The notes under the pieces are model-generated. The model was not told the DNA's origin. It searched no databases and saw only the letters and a program-made list of their open reading frames with translations. Shown in pieces: positions 55,940 through 64,000 of a stretch of 64,000 nt of DNA. How positions within the stretch are numbered: the first letter of the stretch is position 1; every line of letters starts with the position of its first letter. Origin of the DNA: Balanoglossus misakiensis (Eukaryota; Hemichordata); contig CM082589.2 of NCBI GenBank assembly GCA_040954595.2, positions 9,796,001-9,860,000 of the forward strand, read 5' to 3'. A program made the translations under genes and the position numbers.

Positions 55940-56660
55940 ATTTTACTTTTGCCACTCCACTCAAAGTAAGCATCGGTGTGGTGGTGTGGCAAGTAGTCTG
56001 CCCTTGTACACTAGACAAACCAGGCAATAAATGAAATGTAGCGAAGAATGGAGGGGTGGGTGTGGGATGGGGTGTCCCCCTCCCATATTAGAAAATCTTG
56101 TAAAATTAAGGGCGCGAAACTGCAATTTTGTGGACTCAAAGCAAAAGTTTTGCGGCAAAAGTATGTGACCCCCTAAACGTTTAAAAAAAAAAGATTACCC
56201 CCACTTTCGGACTTCAAAATTTAAGTGACCCCCCCCCCCCCTGGATTTTGCCGCCCCACCCGGCCGTAAAAACTGAATGGTCCCTTACCCATATACGCGA
56301 CTTCCATTAATAAATTTGAAGAATAAGAGATCCTCTCCGTAAATAGGCCTTATTGGGGGTCAAAACTACCGAAAGAAGACCCTGCCCCAACTCCCCTTTA
56401 AACCAACTAATTCACACCGGGTTAGTTTTGTTTCTTTCATATTTGAATGAGAATTAAAATGCCGCAGGAAATTCTGCTGGCGTCCTTAGGATACGAGATC
56501 GGGAACTTTCAAAAGTTCCGCAGAATATACCCCAAGAGGGCGCTGTTGCTGACCTTCGACCCGTTTCCTTTGACCAGTTCTGTGTCTTCGTTGTAAACAC
56601 ATGTGTGACACGCAGGCTAGAGAATCTGCCAGTTTTTTCTGTCGTCAACTCCAATGTCGC
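55940..56660. other. Spacer with C- and G-rich low-complexity runs
   Basis: The satellite ends abruptly at 55939. The spacer contains a run of Cs near 56228-56241 and an A-run near 56183-56193, in a context seen in dispersed repeats. No ORF has coding character. Confidence 0.35.
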
Positions 56661-56738
56661 CTTTTCTATGGACGTTAGTTGGCCAGTGTTTGTTACACAT
56701 CCAGGACGGTGTCATATTTCTCTGAAAGAATAGCGGAA

Positions 56739-56847
56739 AACATGCAAAGCCAAGGAGCGAGCAAGTACCAGCTGTTTTCTGCAAGTCATGGGTTCAGGCC
56801 CCCCACACTGTCCACCATCATTATTCCTATATACAGATTTGGCGGAG
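56739..56847 (+). CDS. Possible first exon of an unrecognised gene
   Basis: ATG at 56739 opens 36 codons (MQSQGASKYQLFSASHGF...) that reach a GTGAGT donor-like site at 56848. Without a splice the frame continues to a stop at 56910-56912. Composition is protein-like, but no domain is recognised. The next possible coding segment is at 56993, and no acceptor joining the two was found. This could equally be chance. Confidence 0.2.
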
Positions 56848-56992
56848 TGAGTATTGAAACATTACAGTATTTAGTGTGTTTTAAGATATCACTGATAGTT
56901 TTCACGACTTAATGTGTGGGTAGAATCACATTCATCGCGATAACGTTACTGTAGTCCCCTGATTCAGTCCGTAAACAAGGTAAGCTTGAGAC

Positions 56993-57178
56993 ATGGACGA
57001 TCGACAATCAGTTTCCGCTGTTGATTTCGCCCTATCGCAACTTAGTAACTGGGGCCGAGTGATGCTCCATTATTTAAAGTTCATGACTATTGACACCAAT
57101 TGCAAAATATCAATGTTAAGGCGTGCTTTCAGAGAATATTCAACCAGAAAACCGACAACAATTGATGACCTCATGTGA
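56993..57178 (+). CDS. Small 61-aa ORF, unrecognised
   Basis: The ATG at 56993 sits in an adequate context (gagacATGGa). The protein, MDDRQSVSAVDFALSQLSNW onward, looks helical and charged and ends TTIDDLM. A GTAAGC donor-like word at 56980-56985 precedes it, and AATAAA at about 57482 follows. I know no family for it. It may be a small gene, a terminal exon or chance. Confidence 0.25.
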   Translation: MDDRQSVSAVDFALSQLSNWGRVMLHYLKFMTIDTNCKISMLRRAFREYSTRKPTTIDDLM

Positions 57179-57565
57179 CCTTTACTGGTTGAATCAGGCG
57201 ACCACTGCAGTGTGATTCCAACGTTTGTGGGAAGACCACAGGGAGCTCTTCCTCCTGCTTTGCAGTGTGTGTGTGTGTTTGTTTAATATAAAAATGTGTG
57301 ACAAAAATATGTATGTTTACAAATATTGTCAAGATTGTTTGTTTGTTGAGAGGTTAAGGGGAGTAACCCTTTCTGTTCAATATACCCACAAAGGTGAACA
57401 AATTTGTAAACAAACATATTTTTCACAGAGTAGTTTTATTATATCCGCATTGCATCCAGCATGATCGCAGAAAACATCACCAATAAACCAAAATTGGAGT
57501 TGATGGCTTGGCTTTATTTGGGACTATCATTGTTTGGTTATAGTCCATGGGCCAGAGACCGACAT

Positions 57566-59060
57566 GTAGTCATGCAGAATTAATTTTATGTGTTCTAAAT
57601 AATTATTTTAGCTTATCTTTGTTGGAAATAATTTTGCCAACATCTCGAATTATTTTTACGTGTAGACTCGAATTAATTTCAGGTGTAGTGTCGAATTAAT
57701 ATCACGTGTTTTGTCGAATTAATTTCACGTGTTGTGTCGAATTAATTTTACATTGTGTCAAATTAATATTGCCCCCACAATCCTTTGCGCTTAAATCAAG
57801 ATGGCGGCGGCTGAGCATGTCTTTCTCGCCGCATAAAGTTCGAAAAAGGGGCCGTTGTACAAGTTGTGAGACGTTTTGGGGGGAATTCAATGTTTTTAAT
57901 TATTTTTTGTAGTCATGCAGAATTAATTTTATGTGTTCTAAATAATTATTTTAGCTTATCTTTGTTAGAAATAATTTTGCCAACATATCGAATTCTTTTT
58001 ACGTGTAGACTTGAATTAATTACAGGTGTAGTGTCGAATTAATATCATCTTTTACAAGATAGATAGGTGATGTGTTTTGCTCTGTGAAAGAAAATGGAGG
58101 GGGAGGGTGTTTAAAATTTTGGCAGTTCGGAAGGGGGATTTGTAAATATTTCGGGTTGTGTCGGGGGGAGGGGGGGGGCATGTGAAAATTAGCGGTAAAA
58201 TTTTTTAATTCTCTCGCCCACCCCCCCCCCCACCCTCCAATGGTGTTTGTGAATGCAGCCTACAGAGGAGGTGGAGACTTCGGGGTCTGCCCCTTTACTA
58301 TCTATGCCCCACACCCTATCTTATCAGTTGTAAATCTAGAATGCAAGCTATCATTAAATATGGTTATGTAGAGAGAGACTTTGTCTTTTTAATTTAAATT
58401 TATTTAAACAAAACTTGAGTTTACAAGGAAATTTTAAGGAATATTTTATTCGCCGTTTCCTGGGATCTGGGCCCTACAGCTATTTCTTAGTTCTGAAAAT
58501 AACAAATTAACACAATTTTTGTATGTTCAGATGTCAAAATTTATTCAATCAAGGCGAATTGGCAACGCGGGGCAACAGCTTGCTCTGTGTACAGGTCTGT
58601 GTGTTCCCGCCATGACACGGCCTCCACGCCAAGAACACTGTACGCAGAGCTGGGCTATACCATAGCAAGGCTGGCGATTACACCAACTGGTAGTGGTTTT
58701 GAGTGGTTTGACTAGAAAATTCTGTCTGTAGACCAAAACTCGTGGACCGATCGCCGTTTTCGAGCACACTGCATTTATATTGGACAGCAAATCGCCCCAA
58801 AACGTTTCACAACTTGTACAACGGCCCCTTTTTTAACTTTATGCGGCGAGAAAGACATGCTCAGCCGCCGCCATCTTGATTTACGCGCAAAGGATTGTAA
58901 GGGCAATATTATTTGACAACGTGAAATTAATTCGACACAACACGTGAAATTAATTCGAGTCTACACATAAAAATAATTCGAGATGTTGGCAGAATTATTT
59001 CTAACAAAGATAAGCTAAAATAATTATTTAGAACACATAAAATTAATTCTGCATGACTAC
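57566..59060. mobile_element. 1.5-kb non-autonomous element with about 300-bp inverted repeats
   Basis: The left end starts GTAGTCATGCAGAATTAATT at 57566. It is mirrored at the right end, which finishes AATTCTGCATGACTAC at 59060. The arms (57566-57885 and 58795-59060) share an AAGATGGCGGC word, a GGCCGTTGTACAAGTTGTGA block and AT-rich subterminal repeats. A second, direct partial copy of the left terminus lies at 57893-58047, so the left side looks duplicated. The interior holds G- and C-runs and the 18-bp word CAGGTCTGTGTGTTCCCG at 58592-58609. No transposase frame exists. Target duplications were not resolved because similar AT-rich units continue past 59060. Confidence 0.75.
57645..57759. 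repeat. 23-bp subterminal tandem repeat, five units
   Basis: TCGAATTAATTTCACGTGTT-type units start at 57645, 57668, 57691, 57714 and 57737, exactly 23 bases apart. Two units contain a perfect CACGTG palindrome (57703-57708 and 57726-57731). The right arm has about three units in inverse orientation. Regular subterminal repeats are commonly transposase binding sites. Confidence 0.85.
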
Positions 59061-60276
59061 AAAAAAATAATTAAAGCACATAAAAAATAATTCTATATAC
59101 TGGTAAAATTAATTCTAACATGTTTTATTAATAAACTACAATTTTGACCAGAACGGGCCCTCATAGATACCGGTAGTACATGTAACTTTGGGTGTTTTTC
59201 TCAATGTTTATAATGTGTTTTGATTGCCTGTTCTACTTGTTTCTGAACATAGTTAAAGCTTCATTAGCTGTAACTTTTCACTTTGTTTTCAGTATTTTTG
59301 TTTTAAGTATTTACTGCAGTGTCTTCTTCAGATCCCTGAATCATGATGAAATATAGGTGTGTCTGTTCAGTATTGTTATTGTGAATTTGAATTCAAGTCT
59401 GGACTAGAATTCATTTCAATAGCCGTTACACACATACAGGTTATGCTGACAAGTGGAGTTCTGTGTAGAGCATGTGTAACAGTTAATGTCCCTTTAAATA
59501 TCACATACATACATCTGTCTAGTTTTGTACATGCAACTCACATGTATGTTATATTTATTGATTGACTGTCAAATATCATCCTGTTGTTTGATTAAATGTA
59601 AATGTTGTATGTTGTAGAATAGAAAGCACAATTCTTCTAGTTCCATAGATATCAGTGCTCATTTTAAAGCTGAAAGTGACATTTTCAACACTAAATGCAA
59701 GGAAATGTAACTAAATATTTTAATTTTGCAGTCAAAATGCAACACAGTCAGCTCCGAACTGCATTTAAAATCCAAACACATGGTGTTATATTCTTGGTAA
59801 TAAGCAAAGATCTGTATCCTATCCACAAAGTATATATCATACACACAGTATTATCTTAATAACTATAATACAGCTATGAAATTGCTAGAAACATTGTAAT
59901 ATTTGGATGAATTTAAAGAAAAATAATTATACTTATATTAACAGTATGTAAAAGTTACGAAGATTTAGCGTTGAATGATGTTGTGATGTCTGTAAGAGCT
60001 GTTCCAATACAAGGTGAACGAATTTCAAAACCTTTTGTTCAATCAACCTTTCTACTGACCTGTGATTCCAAAAGTTATTGAAATATCATTACACATTTAC
60101 CTGTATATAGTGCAGACTATAAATAGAGCACACTCTGGAAAGGAGTTATGTAATTAATATCTCTATCATGTGAGTGACATCATTTTAAGGGCCACTGACC
60201 ACCCCACCTGTGACAATTTGCTAGGGGGTGCGAACATCTCAACAGGAGGTGAATCCCTCCATGCCATGTCTGGGTA

Positions 60277-60277
<1 letters not shown>
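59061..60277. other. AT-rich spacer without supported gene
   Basis: ORFs are at most 68 codons with no motif. The first 70 bases continue the AATTAATTCT-type units of the preceding element. A G- and C-rich segment lies near 60190-60240. Confidence 0.35.
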
Positions 60278-60311
<34 letters not shown>

Positions 60312-60373
60312 CTTTCATTCATTCATTCAGTGAGTCAGTCAGTTAGTCAGTCAGTCAGTCCGTCAGTCAGTCA
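60278..60373. repeat. Compound tetranucleotide microsatellite
   Basis: Three adjoining runs are visible: TTGA/ATTG units (60278-60312), ATTC units (60316-60330) and AGTC/CAGT units (60333-60373) with a few interruptions. Confidence 0.9.
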
Positions 60374-60631
60374 TATTAATTAATTCATTAAGGCATATAA
60401 ACGATATAGCTAGCCTATTGTGATAGGAATGGGCTAACACCCTTGTCATATAAACTTTGGCGAAGCGATCCCAAGCTCAGCTAAGGTAGATGGGAGGGAC
60501 CTGAATCACATGTGCCCATCATAATGAAAGCTGCCAACCCTCTTAGAATGATACTACGGCCTATACGTTGATCACCTGATCGCATCGCCCTGTCACACTT
60601 GGCTATGGGCTACTGTTCATGTATGATAAAG
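60374..60631. other. Spacer left of the TIR element
   Basis: No ORF, repeat or regulatory motif is recognised in this stretch. Confidence 0.3.
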
Positions 60632-60675
60632 GGGTTATTACACTAAGTTTGGTCGATAACGTGACGCATCCTCGT

Positions 60676-60696
60676 GATGTCCATAATATGGACATC
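60676..60696. repeat. 21-bp near-perfect palindrome beside the left TIR
   Basis: GATGTCCAT and ATGGACATC flank a 3-base centre. It lies 14 bp inside the left terminal repeat, a usual place for a transposase-binding motif. Confidence 0.7.
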
Positions 60697-60739
60697 CCTT
60701 ACGAAAAAAGGGCCTGCTGCAAACTCCTCCCGCAAATCT

Positions 60740-60960
60740 GCAGCAGGATTCTGCGAACTCACTGCAAACTGCTGCTGCAAAGTGGCAAACAGTCCTGATT
60801 TTACCATGCAAATTAGGGGACTTGCAAATTTGTTGCAAACTTCCAGCAACAAGATTTTGAATACTGCAGTGAGTTCACAGGAATTTGAATACTGCAGTGA
60901 GTTCACAGCAATCAAGATTGCCACCTTGAAAATTTGAACATTGCAGTGAGTTTGCAGCAA
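60740..60960. repeat. Subterminal GCAGTGAGTT repeats in both orientations
   Basis: TGAATACTGCAGTGAGTTCA occurs twice about 32 bases apart (near 60856 and 60888). A third related copy, CATTGCAGTGAGTTTGCAG, lies near 60940. An inverted form, GAACTCACTGCAAACTGC, lies near 60756. Confidence 0.7.
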
Positions 60961-61102
60961 GACAATTAACTAGGGGTACCATTGAACCACCCACCCCCAC
61001 CCCCCATAAAACCTCAGAGACAAGCAAACTATAATTAACAGTTTTTATTTTTAAAAAAATCTATTTTAATCACAGGGTTAAGAAATCTAAAAAATCAACA
61101 TG

Positions 61103-61335
61103 GTAAAACTACACACTACAAAAATTGGTTTTCAAAAAATAAAAAAGCTACACTACAAATATAAACACCACAACTTGCTCCTCTGCAAAAAATGTTTTTC
61201 CAATATAAAAAACTACACTACAAACAACTTGCTACTCTAATTTTTTTTCAATATAAAAAAAACTACACTACAAACTTGCTACTCTACAATTTTTTTCCAA
61301 TATAAAAAACTACACTACAAACTTCCTACTCTACT
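61103..61335. repeat. A-rich minisatellite, about 48-bp units
   Basis: AAAAAACTACACTACAAA recurs at about 61207, 61256 and 61304, with diverged copies at 61103 and 61141. Each is followed by a CTTGCTACTCTA-type word and a T-run with CAATATAAA. Confidence 0.8.
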
Positions 61336-61346
61336 ACACTCTGTTT

Positions 61347-62519
61347 TTATTTAAGACAGCCCGTTTGCATGTGGCGCATTTCGCGTTGAATGCATGGATC
61401 AGCTCTTTTGTTGACATCTTCAGTTTGTTGACACCAAATACTGAAAAAGAGAAGAATAAACACATATCAGTTACACCATGCAGTAATAAGGAGAAGATTG
61501 CCAAGCATAATTGTTACATATGCAGTTGCCCAATACGAGTAATTTCCACCAACCGGAAGTCACACAATTCAACTAAAATTCAGGAAAAAAACTTAATATC
61601 ATTCAGGTACAAAAACTGTTGACCTAACTGATAAATTTCATCGAGTGTATTTGTAGTAGATGGTCAGAACAAATAAAATGAAATGTATAAGGATGAGATG
61701 CACCTTTATAATGATATTTATTTTGAATCCAGTGAATATGGGATAGCCAATCAAAGAATTTCACTCCAGGGACATGCAAAAAATGTCATTATCATAGAAT
61801 ACAATCATTTCGACATTTTAAAGAAACCTTTTACTTACAAGTCAGTGCCGTTACAACATGCTGGTAGGGTGTTCCAATAAATGCGCTGGTATTCTTCCCG
61901 CTCAGTTGTTCGGGTTTTAAACAACCCATCCATCAGCTTTTTTATGACGTAAGATGGCGGCTTGTTCTTGCATCTACCTAAAGTTATGCTCAACCAGGCA
62001 GATGGAATCGCTACGTTGGAGTTGGAAAGCCGTTCATATTGCAGTGGCAGAGGCTCGCCCTCGTCTAGAATCACCTGATTGAAATTAAAAAGAGTACCAA
62101 TAATTATTACATTGGTGTGAAAGTCATTTAGTACTCACAAAATTCAATCCCCACTTACTTACAAAGAGAAGGCTAAATGATTGCATTCAGAATAAACATG
62201 ACCTATGTCAACAAATTCATTGAGAAAAAAAAATGTTTCCCTGTTAAAAGCAACAAATTTACATAATTAAACTGTGTATTAAAATGCAAGCATGGGATAA
62301 CATGAGGTACTAAAGAGAAGGGGTGTATTATGCATGTATATACTGACGTGGACTGGGGGGATGCAGAAGTGTGAGCGATGGCGTGCTTACATGAAGAACT
62401 GACACTTACATAGTTTGCCCTGGGAATGATTTACCCTCGTTTGGGCGTGTAATGACTATCCTCAGAGAACCCTTTTGATGCACAGGTGTGTACACAGCAC
62501 TGGCGTGTTTTCTCAGCTT
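61347..62519 (-). pseudogene. Exons of a tentative BEN-domain-like gene inside the TIR element
   Basis: Three minus-strand segments have good splice borders. Exon a (62519-62410) follows TTTTGCAG, encodes KLRKHASAVYTPVHQKG... and ends at GTAAGT. Exon b (62074-61839) follows TTTCAATCAG, encodes VILDEGEPLPLQYERL onward and ends at TT/GTAAGT. Exon c (61440-61347) follows CTTTTTCAG and ends at a TAA beside AATAAA. In exon b the order NVAIPSAWL, KPPSYVIKKLMDGLF and a following basic/acidic stretch resembles the BEN DNA-binding domain, but this is a judgement by eye. Joining a directly to b gives a stop (AT+GTGA), so an exon is missing or the gene is damaged. A candidate extra exon lies at about 62248-62163 after TTTTAACAG, but its phase does not solve the join. 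No start codon exon was found. Confidence 0.42.
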
Positions 62520-62984
62520 CTGCAAAATAATAGTAACAAATTGAGTCGCACAAATGCACCCACTATTTCTTGCTATTTCATATTTCATTCAAATGTCTGC
62601 AACAACATATACTGTGCACATAACAGCCCCCCCCCCCCCATGCACTGTTCCAATTACAAGACCTACCCCAATTCTTACTGGCACCATGGACTTATACCAC
62701 TTATACAATGATGCAACAGGCTTATCTTTTTATAGACACCTGACATTAGAAAGACCTTGTATGTATACCACTCTATTCTGACAAAAATGCAAGTTAATCA
62801 ACATCACATATAAAATAATATAATATGAATAGAATAAAACCGATTCACAAAATATCAAATAGCTACTTGTTAGGCATTTGATTTTAAGTTGGATGGTGTT
62901 TGTGTATTGCAGAGGGATGTTTGTGTGCAGTAATCACGCTGTACATACCATGCAAGTTTGGCATACTATCACTCAAATATGACG
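62520..62984. other. Right interior of the TIR element, no gene seen
   Basis: The stretch contains a C-run near 62627-62639 and AT-rich sequence. It should hold the 5' end of the BEN-like gene, but no convincing exon was identified. Confidence 0.3.
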
Positions 62985-63061
62985 CGTTATCGACCAAACT
63001 TAGTGTAATAACCCTTAAGTAACACCCTCTTATTTTAAAGAAAACTCATTATTGAAGCCCA

Positions 63062-63154
63062 TTAACCCTTTCACAACCAAGGTTCAGTCTAAACCCATTG
63101 TTATCTATGAAAAGGTTCGACCTGTATAGAAGGAACTGGGGGTGAAAGGGTTAA
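63062..63154. mobile_element. 93-bp MITE with TTAA ends
   Basis: TTAACCCTTTCAC at 63062-63074 is mirrored by GTGAAAGGGTTAA at 63142-63154. If TTAA is the target duplication, the inverted repeat is CCCTTTCAC. TTAA targeting is known for piggyBac and Kolobok families. The family is not determined. Confidence 0.6.
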
Positions 63155-63610
63155 AGGGACAAAGTCTCAGTTTTGTCCTTTGACTCACTGGCTTTTATTA
63201 GAGGTTCCTACCTTTAAATGTTTCATAAAATGTTTAATCAAATCTGTCTACAATCAGAGTAGACATTGTTTACATACACCTTTTGTTAAATAATTGTACT
63301 GTGTTGTATTTCAGATTTTTGTCAGGAGCAGGTGAGAAATACGGTATGATTTCTGAAGGTCTGAGTACTGCATTGCAGTTATTTGACGATATGAAGACTT
63401 TGCGATTTTCAAGGTAATTATGGTAAAATTGTGAGGTTAAAAACCATTCTCTAATTATGGGCCCCACTTTTTGAGGTGGTTTATCTGTTTATGTAAAGCT
63501 CACCATGTCAACCAGGAAATGATTCGATACCGACAGTGGAGTACAACTGATGTGCGAAGTACATTGAAACCTGCCAAGTAAGGGCACCTCTGGGATCACA
63601 CAACATGTCC
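63155..63610. other. Spacer between MITE and terminal hairpin
   Basis: No gene is supported. The word TTAAAGGGACAAAGTCTC at 63151-63168 is perfectly mirrored at 63958-63975, so this stretch may belong to a larger inverted-repeat element with the hairpin to its right. Confidence 0.4.
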
Positions 63611-63975
63611 TTTAAGGGATACAGGCTCTCTCTCTCGCTCGCTGCCCCTTATTCCATTAATTATATTTGATACAAGACACCATTTATGTTTTTTCTACAT
63701 GTGGATATATGGTGAATCAATATTCAACCACACACAAAGTCCATCCTGCTTGTGGACATGAGAGTGAAAAAAATCGCCAAAATGAATAATCAGTCTCTAC
63801 CATTTATTCGTTTTGGGTGAGTTTTTACTCCCATATCATACACGCGGGATGGAAGTTGTGTATGGTTGAATGTTCATTCACTACATATACACATGTACAT
63901 TAACATAAACAGTGTCTTGTATCAAACATTATTAATGGAAAAAAGGGCAGCGAGAGAGAGACTTTGTCCCTTTAA
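63611..63975. mobile_element. Long imperfect hairpin (palindromic MITE-like), about 180-bp arms
   Basis: The left arm (TTTAAGGGATACAG, CTCTCTCTCGCTCGCTGCCC, TTGATACAAGACAC, ATTCAACCACACACAA) is mirrored by the right arm. That arm contains TTGTGTATGGTTGAAT, GTGTCTTGTATCAAAC and GGGCAGCGAGAGAGAG. The centre is near 63795. Arms differ by scattered substitutions and small indels, so the insertion is not recent. There is no coding capacity. Confidence 0.75.
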
Positions 63976-64000
63976 AAGAGAGGTGTCCTTAAAAGAAATG

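Larger units (their letters stand above)
60632..63014. mobile_element. 2.38-kb TIR element carrying a BEN-like gene remnant
   Basis: A perfect 30-bp inverted repeat bounds the element: 60632-60661, beginning GGGTTATTACACTAAGTTTG, and its complement at 62985-63014. The flanks are GATAAAG on the left and TTAAGTA on the right, so no perfect target duplication is seen; a decayed TTAA or TAA is possible. Inside are a 21-bp palindrome, short subterminal repeats, an A-rich minisatellite and minus-strand exons described separately. There is no DDE transposase. The CACTA string inside the repeat is not at its tip, so I do not assign it to the CACTA family. Confidence 0.75.

Noticed and set aside
60641-60645. 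CACTA string in the TIR of the 60632-63014 element as proof of a CACTA transposon
   Set aside because: The inverted repeat extends 9 bp beyond CACTA, so CACTA is not the terminus, and no 2-3 bp duplication was found next to it.
61951-61961. AAGATGGCGGC as a third YY1-like site
   Set aside because: It lies within exon b of the BEN-like gene, where the bases are explained by coding sequence.

Overview
The window is animal nuclear DNA, not bacterial. Evidence: protein-coding exons joined by GT-AG introns, TATA and CCAAT promoter elements, AATAAA signals, several families of DNA transposons with terminal inverted repeats, tetranucleotide microsatellites and a very long satellite array. The mix of a CACTA/EnSpm-type transposase with introns and many palindromic MITEs resembles marine invertebrate genomes such as lancelet, hemichordate, mollusc or cnidarian. 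The species cannot be fixed from the sequence alone. No conserved host housekeeping gene is recognised.

Left arm (1-14.3 kb). A decayed hAT-like fragment lies near 650-1100. From 2.7 to 13.5 kb there is a two-gene unit. On the minus strand a spliced CACTA/EnSpm (Tnp2-type) transposase runs from an ATG at 8274-8276 to a stop at 2707. On the plus strand a divergently transcribed five-exon gene (9903-13466, 273 aa) encodes a charged protein, possibly the element's second protein. The transposase is split by a 1216-bp TIR element (3336-4551) flanked by a perfect 9-bp target duplication. Removing that element and one duplication copy leaves the frame continuous, giving a predicted length of 1031 aa. 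Two palindromic MITEs sit in introns of the plus-strand gene: one of 78 bp with a 9-bp duplication and one of 283 bp with flanking TA.

Centre (14.33-55.94 kb). An uninterrupted 41.6-kb tandem satellite has a monomer of about 130-134 bp, about 317 copies. It has alternating monomer types, local duplications of 5, 6 and 8 monomers, and a recurrent 17-monomer period of 2240-2245 bp. Each typical monomer carries a Kozak-like ATG opening a mini-ORF of about 34 codons and a palindromic core. The many ORFs called in this region are by-products of the repeat, not genes.

Right arm (55.94-64 kb). This is a patchwork of non-autonomous elements: an inverted-repeat element (57566-59060) with a strict 23-bp subterminal repeat; a 2.38-kb TIR element (60632-63014) holding minus-strand exons of a tentative BEN-domain-like gene; a 93-bp TTAA-flanked MITE; and a long hairpin at the window end. 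Two short plus-strand ORFs near 56.7-57.2 kb are possible exons of an unrecognised gene.

Exon joins, family names beyond the Tnp2 transposase, and promoter calls are inference from reading. No alignment or database search was run.
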